Of a DNA stretch of 64,000 bases, positions 7,755 through 16,219 are shown one piece after another (position 1 is the first letter of the stretch; every line of letters starts with the position of its first letter). The position numbers were made by a program, and so were the translations under genes. The stretch is from JAVZLH01 sp049700435 (GTDB lineage Archaea; Thermoproteota; Bathyarchaeia; Bathyarchaeales; Bathycorpusculaceae), in the NCBI GenBank assembly GCA_049700435.1, contig JBNAVK010000001.1, positions 1-64,000 of the forward strand. The letters run 5' to 3'. The notes under the pieces are model-generated. The model saw only the letters and a list, made by a program, of their open reading frames with translations. It was not told the DNA's origin and searched no databases.

Positions 7755-9767
7755 ATGAACTTATATTGGAGATTGTCTTTGCTGAATAAAGCTTTGGATT
7801 CAATGGAAAGGGATTTCCAAAAGCTTGTTAAGAAAATTTTTCCATACCCAAGCTTTCGCCCATTTCAGCTTGACGCTATAAAATTCTCTTTTGATGTTTT
7901 TAGAAACGGCAAGATAGGCTTGCTTTCTTCACCGTGTGGAACTGGAAAGTCCATTTCCGTTTTGACAGCTTTTTTTATGGCTAAGGAACTGGAGCAGTCT
8001 CTGGGAAGGCTTCTTGTGTTAACTAGAACAAGGAACCAGCTTGAAATTTACTCGCGGGAACTAAAGAACATAAAGAGACAGAGCGGCGTCAGATTTGTTG
8101 CCTCCATCTTTAAAAGCAAGAAGGAAATGTGCCCCTACGCCCTCAAAGACCTCAGACTTAGGGACATTAGCTATCGAGACTTCCTCCACTATTGCAAGAA
8201 CCTAAAGGAAGGCGCCTTCGGAGAATCATGCAGTTTTTATGAAAGAACACTCAGCGGGTGGAAACCCAGCTGGTATGCCAAAAACATCGTCAATCACATT
8301 ATTGAAGTTGGGCCGCTTTTGCCGGATGAGGTTTACAAAATTTGCTGTGAAAAAGAGCTTTGCCCCTACGAAGTTACTAAGATTCTGGCAAGGCACGCTG
8401 ACATAATCATCGGCAACTACAACTATATCCTCGTCGACTCCATAAGGGGGTCTATCCTAGGAAGAGCTGGAATACGAGTGAAGGATGTTAACTGCGTTTT
8501 CGATGAAGCCCATAGTTTACCCTATTACGCTGCTGGCATATTTTCAGACGAGCTTTCCTCAACTTCCGTAAGAAGAGCTTTAAAGGAATGCAGAATTTTC
8601 GATTTGGACGACTTCGGCATTTTAGACGACTTAAACAGTGTGATGATAAGACTTGGTAAAGACGTTTACAAAAAATATGGGACGGATGCCGAACATATAA
8701 TCGAAGGAAAACGCATAGTAGACGCTTTGTCAAAAAATCTTGGAGTAAACGCGGATAGGCTGCGGAAAAATGTTTTAGAGCTTTCAGAAATTGGGGAACT
8801 TATTCGACAGAGAAGAGCTGAATCGGGCAAGAGCCCAGTCTCATATGTGTCTCGATGTGCGGATTTTCTGTTGGACTGGATCAGCCTTGAAGGTTTAGGT
8901 TACGCCAAATACGTCAAGGTTGAAGTTGACAGAGATAAGAGAAAACGTGTTAGGCTTGGAATTAGATGTCTTGACCCAGCGTTGGCGTCCAGCATCATAA
9001 ACGACGTTCGTTCCGTTATACTCATGTCTGGAACTTTATGGTGCGCTGATTATTATGTTGATGTGCTCGGAATCGAGCGGAATCGGTGCAGTTTCCTAGA
9101 GTTGCCAAGTCCTTTCCCCTCAGAAAATAGGCTTTTAATCGTTGATAGGGCAGTTACAACAAAGTTTGAAAAGCGCGACGAAGACCAGTGGAAGAGAATT
9201 GGTGGGCACCTAGCCAAAATTATTCATGAAGTCGGTGGAAGGGTCGCCGTCTATTTCCCCTCTTATGAAGTGATGCGCGAAATTACAAAGTTAATCAAGC
9301 CCAAAATGCCGCTTCTTGTCGAGGAAAAAACTACAAACATTAAGGATGTTTTGAGCTTTCTGGGCAAAAACGAGCAATGTTTGATTTTTGGAGTTGCTAG
9401 AGGAAAAGTAAGCGAAGGAGTTGACATGACAGATGAAGGAAGAAGTATGCTTTCAGCTGTCATAATCGTTGGCTTGCCCTACCCGAAGAAAACTGAGCTT
9501 CAAATCGCCCTATACAAGTATTTCAAAGAAAAATTCGGAGATAAAGCCATGGAATACGCAAATTACATCCCATGCTTAAATGCGCTAGCCCAATCCGCTG
9601 GTAGACTTCTACGAAGCCCAGAGGACAGAGGCATAATCCTAATCATGGATGGACGCGCAGCGGGAAGATTTAAGCAGAAACTGCCGCAAGAGTGGAGAAA
9701 AGAAATGAAAGCTCACCTTAGAATAGAGAAAATCCTAGACGAAATTGAGAATTTTTACAAAAAATGA
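7755..9767 (+). CDS. XPD/Rad3-family (DinG-like) iron-sulfur DNA helicase
   Basis: A superfamily 2 helicase of the XPD type, which unwinds DNA 5' to 3' in repair. Walker A is SSPCGTGKS at about residues 58-66 and the Walker B box is D250-E-A-H253. Cysteines C126, C147, C159 and C203 fall between motifs Ia and II, where XPD proteins bind a 4Fe-4S cluster, though the spacing is wider than in Sulfolobus XPD as I recall it. The C-terminal half contains MSGTLW, SEGVDM and QSAGRLLRS, matching helicase motifs III to VI. The ATG at 7755 is the first in frame. It is divergent from nadX and upstream of the TIP49 gene, with a 184-base gap, so common transcription with TIP49 is uncertain. Confidence 0.92.
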   Translation: MNLYWRLSLLNKALDSMERDFQKLVKKIFPYPSFRPFQLDAIKFSFDVFRNGKIGLLSSPCGTGKSISVLTAFFMAKELEQSLGRLLVLTRTRNQLEIYSRELKNIKRQSGVRFVASIFKSKKEMCPYALKDLRLRDISYRDFLHYCKNLKEGAFGESCSFYERTLSGWKPSWYAKNIVNHIIEVGPLLPDEVYKICCEKELCPYEVTKILARHADIIIGNYNYILVDSIRGSILGRAGIRVKDVNCVFDEAHSLPYYAAGIFSDELSSTSVRRALKECRIFDLDDFGILDDLNSVMIRLGKDVYKKYGTDAEHIIEGKRIVDALSKNLGVNADRLRKNVLELSEIGELIRQRRAESGKSPVSYVSRCADFLLDWISLEGLGYAKYVKVEVDRDKRKRVRLGIRCLDPALASSIINDVRSVILMSGTLWCADYYVDVLGIERNRCSFLELPSPFPSENRLLIVDRAVTTKFEKRDEDQWKRIGGHLAKIIHEVGGRVAVYFPSYEVMREITKLIKPKMPLLVEEKTTNIKDVLSFLGKNEQCLIFGVARGKVSEGVDMTDEGRSMLSAVIIVGLPYPKKTELQIALYKYFKEKFGDKAMEYANYIPCLNALAQSAGRLLRSPEDRGIILIMDGRAAGRFKQKLPQEWRKEMKAHLRIEKILDEIENFYKK

Positions 9768-9871
9768 AGGAACATCAAAGGCATGCATTGATATTTACGC
9801 TAGTGATTTTAATGAACGATAAATTTTTAAGATTCCCCAAATTGCGTTAAATATAAGGTTGAGGTGGTTAA

Positions 9872-9925
9872 ATGACGTTAACCCCTCAATTATATGACCT
9901 CTACGGCGCAGAAAAAGTGACTTAA
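9872..9925 (+). other. Possible 17-codon leader ORF before the TIP49 gene
   Basis: A short frame starts with ATG at 9872 after a good ribosome-binding sequence GAGGTGG and encodes MTLTPQLYDLYGAEKVT before a TAA. A TATA-like TTAAATATAAGG lies at about 9847-9858. It could be a leader peptide, a chance frame, or part of an untranslated leader; only the ribosome-binding site argues for translation. Confidence 0.25.
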
Positions 9926-9951
9926 AGCATGCTTAGCTGGGAGGTGATTTT

Positions 9952-11331
9952 ATGTCTATGATAAAAGAGGTTTCTCCCGCGGCAAGTCGCCGCTTCGAGC
10001 GAATTGGGGCTCACACCCATATTAAAGGACTTGGTTTAGACAAAAACTTGAAAGCAGTTAAAGTTAAGGATGGAATGGTTGGTCAAGAAAAAGCCCGCGA
10101 AGCTGCTGGTTTGGTTGTTCAAATGATTAAAGAGGGAAAGCTTAGCGGGAAAACGGTCATTTTGGCTGGTCCTCCGGGAACTGGCAAAACAGCCATTGCA
10201 GTTGCTATATCCAGAGAGTTGGGACCAAATGTTCCCTTCATTCAAATGAGTGGCAGCGAAATCTACAGCAGTGAACGTAAAAAGACGGAGGTTTTGATTG
10301 AGGCTATGCGGAAGTGTATAGGCGTCGAAATACATGAAATGCGAAAAGTGTACGAGGGGGAAGTTGTCGGTATAGACATAAGAACAGCACCTCATCCATA
10401 CAACCCCTATCAAAAAATTCCAGAAAGCGTACGGTTAACATTGAAGACAACGAAACAGGAGAAAACCATAGAGGCCGGAGCCTCAATTGCGCAGCAAATA
10501 ATTCAGCAGGGAATCACCGAGGGATACGTCATCCAAATTGATGCGGAAACGGGAAGGGTTGCAAATTTAGGCTTGAGCTTGGAAAGCGCAAAAGGTAAAA
10601 CTTATGATGTTGACACTCGCGAGAAGGTCCCCAGACCCTCTGGCGATGTCCTGAAAGAGAAGGAATTTGTTTACACCCTAACCCTAGCGGATATGGACGA
10701 AATTAACGCAAGAAACAGAATGGGCGGAGGGTTCTTCTCTCTACTGTTTGGAGGTTCCGAAACTAAGGAGATAGACACCGAAGTCAGAGCCGCCGTTGAC
10801 GAATCTGTTAAAAAGATGGTTGATGAAGGCACAGCTTTCATACACCCAGGCGTACTATTCATCGATGACAGCCACCTGCTGGATTTGGAAGCTTTCAGCT
10901 TTCTTGGTCGTGCATTAGAAAGCGAGCTTGTTCCAATAATTATTTTGGCGACAAATAGGGGTGTAACAACCATACGGGGAACAGACGTGAAAAGTCCCTT
11001 AGGCTTTCCGCTTGACCTCATAGACCGTTCAGTCATAATAGCCACCGAAGAGTATGATGCGGAGAGCATAAAGGAAATTCTCCGAATTAGGGCTAGAGAA
11101 GAAAAAGTGGACTTGGAAGATGATGCTTTAGAGAAGCTTAAAGCCATAGGTGCAAAGTCTTCCCTTAGATACGCAGTTCAACTATTAAGCTTGGCAGCAC
11201 AAAACGCCGCCCTAATGAAACGTAAGAATGTAACAGTTGAAGACGTAGACAGAGTTGATGCACTCTTTATGGATGTAACCGAAGCCAGCGAACACCTAAG
11301 AAAGTATGAAGAGAAACTTATGTATCATTGA
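9952..11331 (+). CDS. TIP49/RuvB-like AAA+ ATPase (archaeal pontin/reptin homologue)
   Basis: A hexameric AAA+ ATPase homologous to eukaryotic RuvBL1 and RuvBL2, which remodel chromatin and assemble large complexes such as snoRNPs. Walker A GPPGTGKT spans residues 73-80. The characteristic inserted OB-fold domain II occupies about residues 125-270. Walker B reads FIDDSH (305-308 DDSH) where eukaryotic proteins have DEVH, so the usual catalytic glutamate is an aspartate. Sensor 1 is ILATNRG. A strong GGGAGGTGATTTT ribosome site precedes ATG 9952. A 103-residue protein follows after 15 bases and is probably co-translated. Its archaeal function is unknown. Confidence 0.93.
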   Translation: MSMIKEVSPAASRRFERIGAHTHIKGLGLDKNLKAVKVKDGMVGQEKAREAAGLVVQMIKEGKLSGKTVILAGPPGTGKTAIAVAISRELGPNVPFIQMSGSEIYSSERKKTEVLIEAMRKCIGVEIHEMRKVYEGEVVGIDIRTAPHPYNPYQKIPESVRLTLKTTKQEKTIEAGASIAQQIIQQGITEGYVIQIDAETGRVANLGLSLESAKGKTYDVDTREKVPRPSGDVLKEKEFVYTLTLADMDEINARNRMGGGFFSLLFGGSETKEIDTEVRAAVDESVKKMVDEGTAFIHPGVLFIDDSHLLDLEAFSFLGRALESELVPIIILATNRGVTTIRGTDVKSPLGFPLDLIDRSVIIATEEYDAESIKEILRIRAREEKVDLEDDALEKLKAIGAKSSLRYAVQLLSLAAQNAALMKRKNVTVEDVDRVDALFMDVTEASEHLRKYEEKLMYH

Positions 11332-11346
11332 GGAGGAACCCGAGCA

Positions 11347-11658
11347 TTGTCACATAAAAGAAAGAAGAAAAGCATCATCGACAGTTTCTTTGAAGGCTCA
11401 CTCTTCGATGAATCAGACGAATTTTTCGAAGCGTTTGGGCAGGGAATTGGCGGAGGCTACTCTATAAGCGTGACGCAGACGCCTGAAGGCACAAGGGTCT
11501 ACGCTAAGGTCAACGGCAACACGGATGTCAATGAGTTAAGGCGAAAGCTTCAGCAGCAGTATCCAGGCGCTCACATAGAGATAGAAGGCGGAAAACCGCT
11601 GATTAGGGAGATATCCACAAAGCCTGTGGATGAAGAGGAAAGCAAAACAAAACAGTGA
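11347..11658 (+). CDS. Uncharacterised small protein downstream of TIP49
   Basis: I do not recognise this 103-residue protein. It begins with a TTG preceded by GAGGAACCC, with a basic patch HKRKKKS, then an acidic aromatic stretch around DEFFEAFGQG, a glycine-rich linker, and a beta-rich segment (YSISVTQTPEG, VYAKVNGN) with a predicted amphipathic helix ending at a charged tail EEESKTKQ. The layout recalls small chaperone-like or adaptor proteins but no motif proves it. Tight spacing after the TIP49 gene suggests it is a partner or regulator of that ATPase. Confidence 0.75.
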   Translation: MSHKRKKKSIIDSFFEGSLFDESDEFFEAFGQGIGGGYSISVTQTPEGTRVYAKVNGNTDVNELRRKLQQQYPGAHIEIEGGKPLIREISTKPVDEEESKTKQ

Positions 11659-11665
11659 AAATTAA

Positions 11666-11708
11666 AACTCCGCTCTAAAGGCTTTTACAAGCTTTTTTCA
11701 TATTTTTC
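11666..11708 (+). terminator. T-rich region, likely transcription termination
   Basis: After the TIP49 operon there are runs GGCTTTTACAAGCTTTTTTC and ATTTTTCTCC. Archaeal RNA polymerase terminates at short U tracts, so this fits the end of the operon and precedes the next promoter. Inferred from base composition only. Confidence 0.4.
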
Positions 11709-11718
11709 TCCTCAGAAA

Positions 11719-11728
11719 ATTTATATAT
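11719..11728 (+). promoter_or_regulatory. TATA box for the ligand-gated channel homologue
   Basis: AATTTATATATCG contains a strong archaeal TATA box about 52 bases before ATG 11777, so a short untranslated leader of roughly 25 bases with GTGATGG just before the start is expected. Confidence 0.5.
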
Positions 11729-11776
11729 CGCATCCTTAAGTATGACCAAAAATCCATTGGTGCTCAGTGATGGCGA

Positions 11777-12697
11777 ATGAAAACTAAATGGTTATTCCCC
11801 ATTGTTCTAGTTCTCATCTTTATAAGTCTGTCTATTTCATGTGCAAAAGCTGAAGCTTCTTCAAATCAGCCCGCAATTGTTAAGATTGGAGTTTGGCTTA
11901 TAAACGTGGAGAAAGTGGATTTAGCTGCAAACAGCTATAGGCTTGACTTTTACTTGTGGTTCAAATTTAATTCATCGGAGATAAGTACAGAGAAAGTGAA
12001 GGAGTTCGAGTTTATTAATGGCGCCCCCACGAAAGATAAAATAAACGAAACAGAGGGATATCTGGAATACCGAATTAGGGGAGACTTCATAAAAACCTTT
12101 GACTTCACACGATACCCATTTGAAACACATGAACTCACTGTAGTTTTGGAACATAAAAATCTGGATATTTCCCAGCTATCCTTTGAAGAAGATCCAACGT
12201 CAGATATCGACCCAATGGTCAATGTTGCTGGATGGGAAGTCGGCGACTTCGAAACATTTGTAACCGAACACGCCTACGGGGAGGATGTGTACTCCCAATT
12301 TGTTTTCGGTGTCACCTTAAGAAGACCTTTCCTTTCAGCTTTTATTAAAAGTGTTCTGCCAATAATGGTTATAACTGCGATATCTTTGCTCAATTTCTTT
12401 ATTTCACCCCAGAACTTTTCTCAAAGAATAGGTCTTGGCGTGACAACTCTTATGTCTGCAACAGCTTTTCACTTGTCGCTTCTCAGCGGCATTCCGCCAA
12501 CAGGATATTTGACGCTGGCTGACAGGATTATGTTATGTGTTTACGCAATTTTCCTTTACAACTTGTCCGTATCAGTCTACATAATGAAACTTGTGGATGC
12601 AAAGAAAATGGAGGAAGCCGCGAAATTCAACAGAAAGGCTTTAACAACCTTGCCAGCGCTAATTGTGGCTTTAATCGTGATCCAGTTAGTAATATAA
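11777..12697 (+). CDS. Pentameric ligand-gated ion channel (Cys-loop receptor superfamily) homologue
   Basis: The 306-residue protein has the architecture of a prokaryotic pLGIC such as GLIC or ELIC. A signal peptide covers residues 1-26, then a beta-sandwich extracellular domain to about 183. The Cys-loop equivalent is FTRYPFETHEL (110-120) with the conserved proline and no bounding cysteines, as in bacterial members. RRPF leads into TM1 (about 188-209); TM2 lies about 218-240 with a Ser/Thr-rich pore face (GVTTLMSATAFHLS); TM3 is about 251-270; a short intracellular loop precedes TM4 (290-306). It would sit in the cytoplasmic membrane as a pentamer. Ligand and ion selectivity cannot be read from sequence. 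It stands alone between the TIP49 operon and a convergent phosphoesterase. Confidence 0.88.
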   Translation: MKTKWLFPIVLVLIFISLSISCAKAEASSNQPAIVKIGVWLINVEKVDLAANSYRLDFYLWFKFNSSEISTEKVKEFEFINGAPTKDKINETEGYLEYRIRGDFIKTFDFTRYPFETHELTVVLEHKNLDISQLSFEEDPTSDIDPMVNVAGWEVGDFETFVTEHAYGEDVYSQFVFGVTLRRPFLSAFIKSVLPIMVITAISLLNFFISPQNFSQRIGLGVTTLMSATAFHLSLLSGIPPTGYLTLADRIMLCVYAIFLYNLSVSVYIMKLVDAKKMEEAAKFNRKALTTLPALIVALIVIQLVI

Positions 12698-12762
12698 CAA
12701 TAAATGCTGAAAACAACAGCACAAATTCTGTGCAGCAATTTTGAAGTTATGATTGGAATACG

Positions 12763-13539
12763 TCAGCGGGCTAGGGAGTCTCCGTACTGCGATATGTCTG
12801 ACTCTTGGAGAACCTCCCTCCTCTTGACTATTTCACTGAAATCGACAAAATCTCCGCCAACCATCTTAAGCTTAGTCTCTATTTCGCTCTTCTTGACATT
12901 TATGACATTGTAGGAGTTACAGAAAAAGCCCCTCAACTTCTCGCATGAAACACTTCCAGCGTGAACAACAAGCATATCTTCTATTCTCCATCGCCAAGGT
13001 CTATGGCGATGCCCACAAAGAACAAGATTCACCTTGGATTTTACTAGGCTTCTTAAAACATCGCCAGCATCCACAATCGTTATCTGGTCTGCTCCCGTGT
13101 CTGGAACAGGGATTATGTGGTGATGTATAGCCACAATCTTAGCTTTGTCCTTATGCTTCTCAAGGGTTTTTTCAAGCCATAAATTTTGTCTGTGACCGAC
13201 CTCTCCGTCGTCTCGGTCTGGTCTGGCGGAGCTGAGAACAACTATTACTGCTTCTTCTGTTTCTGTAACTTGAGAGAATGGGAAAAACTCCTTGAAAAGC
13301 AAGTAGCCCGTCGAACGATAATCATGGTTTCCGCTTACTAAAATTATTTTTTCACCCTTTAGCTTCCTCAGTTCTTCCGAAGCCATTTTAAATTCTGATA
13401 TCAAACCGTTCTCCGTTAAGTCGCCTGTAACAAGCACCACATCGGGGCGCATTCCATTAATCTCTTTTATGGCTGCCCTTAACATTTCTTTACGGAACAT
13501 TGGACCGCAATGCACATCTGAAATTTGAGCTATTAACAT
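12763..13539 (-). CDS. Calcineurin-like metallophosphoesterase
   Basis: A binuclear metal phosphoesterase with the full motif set: D8-x-H10 in ISDVH, GD in VTGDL, GNHD, the HHH segment and the final GHRHRPW. At 258 residues it resembles cyclic-nucleotide or lipid pyrophosphate esterases of the class III phosphodiesterase group. No signal peptide is evident, so it is cytoplasmic. It ends convergently 65 bases from the channel gene and starts 15 bases after the DUF47 gene, so the two minus-strand genes may be cotranscribed. The true substrate is unknown. Confidence 0.9.
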   Translation of the reverse strand: MLIAQISDVHCGPMFRKEMLRAAIKEINGMRPDVVLVTGDLTENGLISEFKMASEELRKLKGEKIILVSGNHDYRSTGYLLFKEFFPFSQVTETEEAVIVVLSSARPDRDDGEVGHRQNLWLEKTLEKHKDKAKIVAIHHHIIPVPDTGADQITIVDAGDVLRSLVKSKVNLVLCGHRHRPWRWRIEDMLVVHAGSVSCEKLRGFFCNSYNVINVKKSEIETKLKMVGGDFVDFSEIVKRREVLQESDISQYGDSLAR

Positions 13540-13554
13540 TAGATCACGAAAGGC

Positions 13555-14205
13555 TTATTCTCTGCTTGCCAGTACCACAATGTAGTCGGCGGTATCCGCA
13601 CACATGTCCGCAGCTTGCTCTACAAACTCAATTAAGTCGTCAAAAATAACCATTGCACCCGAATTTATTTGATCACCATACTTAACGAACAGAGCCTTTG
13701 TTTTCAAATACTTCGCGTCAAGCTCATGTTCTATTTCCTCAACTTTCTCCGCTCTCTTTATCGCCTCTGCGGGATCTGCTGAAATTTTTTCTATGCTTCC
13801 GCGTAAGACTTGGGCGCATTCCACAAGTTGGGATGTTATGTCCACAGTGTTCTCGATAAGTTCTTTTGGAATTTTATAGTCTGCCAGCATTTCTATGCAT
13901 CTTGCAGCGTCCTTCACGTGATCCGCAAGAGTGTCAAGCCGCTTAACTAGATGCAGTATGTCTTCTCGGTAATCGGCAAGCAAGGCTGCACCTTTAGACA
14001 ATTCTTTAAAAACTTCCTTTCTCAGTTTGTCGACTTCTTCCTCAACTTTGAAAAGATTGTTGATATGTTGAGATGCCTCCTTTCCTTTTTCTTCTGAAAT
14101 GTTTTTCATCGCTTGATAAAGCAAAGTCACCGTGTCAAGAGCTTTTGTTATCTGTTCATAGGCCAAGTCTAAAGCTTTTGTTCTTCGACGTTTTTCAAAC
14201 CACAT
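13555..14205 (-). CDS. DUF47/PhoU-like protein, putative phosphate transport regulator
   Basis: An all-helical protein of about 216 residues of the DUF47 family, which is related to PhoU and often sits beside Pit-type phosphate transporters. It starts MWFEKRRR with ATG at 14205; a start six residues earlier at 14223 is possible. Heptad-like helices carry the acidic clusters and the segment HLVKRLDTLADHVKDAARC typical of the family's metal-binding helices. No transporter gene lies next to it in this window. It is upstream of, and probably cotranscribed with, the metallophosphoesterase. Confidence 0.86.
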   Translation of the reverse strand: MWFEKRRRTKALDLAYEQITKALDTVTLLYQAMKNISEEKGKEASQHINNLFKVEEEVDKLRKEVFKELSKGAALLADYREDILHLVKRLDTLADHVKDAARCIEMLADYKIPKELIENTVDITSQLVECAQVLRGSIEKISADPAEAIKRAEKVEEIEHELDAKYLKTKALFVKYGDQINSGAMVIFDDLIEFVEQAADMCADTADYIVVLASRE

Positions 14206-14286
14206 GTAGCTCCTTTTTTCCAAATGTTTGCACGTTCCCTTCTTATTATTTTTAACACGCTAAACATATAACATTTCTTAAATATC

Positions 14287-14736
14287 TTATTTTTCAGTTA
14301 CCCAGTAAGCCGCTTTCTCGCCCTTACTAGTGATAATCTCCTCCTTCTTGAAAATCGGTGCCTCTTTTTTGTATCTTTCCACAGCCTCCTCTAACGTTGG
14401 GAAAATGTTTTTGCGGTGTTCTCCAGCAACTAAAACATACACGAGATCTTCGCCAATGCTAAATTCGCCGAGAAAATGGTGAATTTGAACATCCACGATC
14501 CCGGGTTTTCTTTTTAAATCGTCGCAGATTTTCGTCAATACTTCGTTTGCTTTTTCTTCATAAGCCTCCAATGTCAGTTTCTGAACCCTTTCACCCTTCA
14601 ATGTTTCTCCGCGCACCACGCCCACGAAAATTGTTATCGCCCCGACCTTTCTAAAATCGCTCCTAGCCTTAATTTCGTTCAGCGCGTTCATCAGAGAAAA
14701 TTTTCCCTTTTCATGAACACCAGCATACGTTGCCAT
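14287..14736 (-). CDS. moaE: Molybdopterin synthase catalytic subunit
   Basis: MoaE transfers sulfur from MoaD thiocarboxylate onto precursor Z to make molybdopterin. The 149-residue protein shows GAITIFVGVVRGE, LEAYEEKANE, HHFLGEFSIGED and GEHRKNIF, then the conserved lysine-rich end YKKEAPIFKKEE that contains the catalytic lysines. Length is normal. No other molybdopterin genes are visible nearby. It lies 30 bases downstream of the next minus-strand gene, an NAD(P)-dependent dehydrogenase, with no functional link evident. Confidence 0.93.
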   Translation of the reverse strand: MATYAGVHEKGKFSLMNALNEIKARSDFRKVGAITIFVGVVRGETLKGERVQKLTLEAYEEKANEVLTKICDDLKRKPGIVDVQIHHFLGEFSIGEDLVYVLVAGEHRKNIFPTLEEAVERYKKEAPIFKKEEIITSKGEKAAYWVTEK

Positions 14737-14766
14737 TCAATCACCTTGGCGGTCAACAATTGAGTA

Positions 14767-15822
14767 TCAAAGCTTCTGGTTGAAATGTTTTCTCACATCT
14801 CCCAAAGTGGCTGATGGAACTGGCAGATCCTTCATTGTCACTAGACCAGGCGATGCACTGATTACTTTTGGAATCATGTTTGTGATTACGGCGACTGTGC
14901 CGATGTCGCCATGGATGCATGGCTGAATTTTCTGTTCAATGCTTGGAATACCCTTAATGGTTACTGCATCGTATTCTTCTTTTGCGCCTATGTACGCTTG
15001 AAAATCGAGAACTATAACCTCTTTATCTTTAACTACGCCTTTTGCCCTCTGCCTCAATCCAGCAACGTGCCCAGCATCAACCTTCACTTCTCCACTCTCT
15101 AGCGGCTTTTCTGCGATTACCGGCAAGACTGGTTCAGCAACTATGGCGTCTAGAGCCCAGCCTACAGCATTAGCTATCATTGCAATTGACTGCACCAAAC
15201 CAACATGTCCAGTAATCTCTTTTCTTTCGATTTTCTTCTGGAATTCTTCTATTCTTAAGCCGACACCCATCTTTTTCTGAAACGGCAAGCGCCTTGCGGC
15301 AGCATTCATAATTCTTGCAACTTGGATTTTTTCTATTTTTTGGCATGCTGCAGTAAGCAATATCACGAGCGTATCCATGACAAAACCAGGGTTTATTCCC
15401 GTGCCCAGCACTGTTACGCCATGTTTTTTTGCAAGAGCGTCGATTTTCTTGGCGATGGTTGGTGAGGTAAAATATGGATATGCGAGTTCTTCACAAGTGG
15501 ATATCACGTTTAGATCATGCTTTATCAACGAAGTTATTTGCGGATACGTGTCTTTCAAGAATGAGGAGGTCGCGTGAACCGCTATATCCGCGTCTTTTGC
15601 CGAAACTGCCCTTTCCAGTTTTTCAGAAATGCTAATTCCAAGTGTTTTATTTATGCCTAGAACTACGCCTAAATCTTTGCCAACTTTGTCTTTAGCCGAG
15701 TCTACAGCGCCAACAATTTCTATCCACTCTTTTTCTAGCAGAAACTTTGCGATCAAACTGCCGACAGCGCCAACTCCATATAGCACAACCCTCGCTTTTC
15801 TCATTTTCAATTCTCCTCCCAA
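14767..15822 (-). CDS. 2,4-diaminopentanoate dehydrogenase-like oxidoreductase (DapB N-terminal fold)
   Basis: A Rossmann-fold dehydrogenase with GVGAVGSLIAK at the N-terminus, the HATSSF and STCEELAYPYF segments and GTGINPGFVMD. These match the family that includes 2,4-diaminopentanoate dehydrogenase of ornithine fermentation and distant relatives of dihydrodipicolinate reductase. At 351 residues the length fits. The frame opens with MGGELKMRKARVVLYG; the internal ATG at 15804 may be the true start. No other ornithine fermentation gene is adjacent, so the substrate could be another amino or imino acid. Confidence 0.78.
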   Translation of the reverse strand: MGGELKMRKARVVLYGVGAVGSLIAKFLLEKEWIEIVGAVDSAKDKVGKDLGVVLGINKTLGISISEKLERAVSAKDADIAVHATSSFLKDTYPQITSLIKHDLNVISTCEELAYPYFTSPTIAKKIDALAKKHGVTVLGTGINPGFVMDTLVILLTAACQKIEKIQVARIMNAAARRLPFQKKMGVGLRIEEFQKKIERKEITGHVGLVQSIAMIANAVGWALDAIVAEPVLPVIAEKPLESGEVKVDAGHVAGLRQRAKGVVKDKEVIVLDFQAYIGAKEEYDAVTIKGIPSIEQKIQPCIHGDIGTVAVITNMIPKVISASPGLVTMKDLPVPSATLGDVRKHFNQKL

Positions 15823-15943
15823 ACTGTTTTACCGCTATTAACCTATAAAGCATACTTGAGCGCGTATGTGCAGCATGGAAAAAACTTTACATTTGTAAAC
15901 TTTTATATGTCGGGCTCGCTCCCACTAGTATGAGGGTCTAAAC

Positions 15944-16219
15944 TTGGAGAAACTTTGTCAAACGCCGCTGGGTGCTGAAAAGGCAAAGCATCCAAAGGCT
16001 GAGATTCACATAATAAAGGATCATTGTAAGGGATGCGGCTTCTGCATTTACTATTGCCCAAAGAAGGTGCTGGAAGAGTCAGATGAAATAAACGCCATGG
16101 GCGTTCATCCTCCCCGCGTTGTCGACGAAGACAAATGCATCCTATGCAGTTTATGCACAGCAATCTGCCCAGACTTCGCCATATTTGTTGTAAAAAAGCA
16201 ATGCGAGGATGAATGTTAA
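15944..16219 (+). CDS. korD: 2-oxoacid:ferredoxin oxidoreductase delta subunit (2x 4Fe-4S ferredoxin)
   Basis: A 91-residue dicluster ferredoxin subunit that passes electrons from the catalytic core to external ferredoxin. Two cysteine motifs are seen: C-x2-C-x2-C-x3-C in CKGCGFCIYYCP and again in CILCSLCTAICP. Translation starts at a TTG after GAGGGTC. A TATA-like TTTTATATG lies near 15899-15909. The gene overlaps korA by seven bases and is the first of a four-gene operon. Confidence 0.93.
   Translation: MEKLCQTPLGAEKAKHPKAEIHIIKDHCKGCGFCIYYCPKKVLEESDEINAMGVHPPRVVDEDKCILCSLCTAICPDFAIFVVKKQCEDEC

Noticed and set aside
11950..12222. 90-residue minus-strand frame inside the channel gene
   Set aside because: It is antisense to a full receptor-like gene and has no ribosome site or family match.
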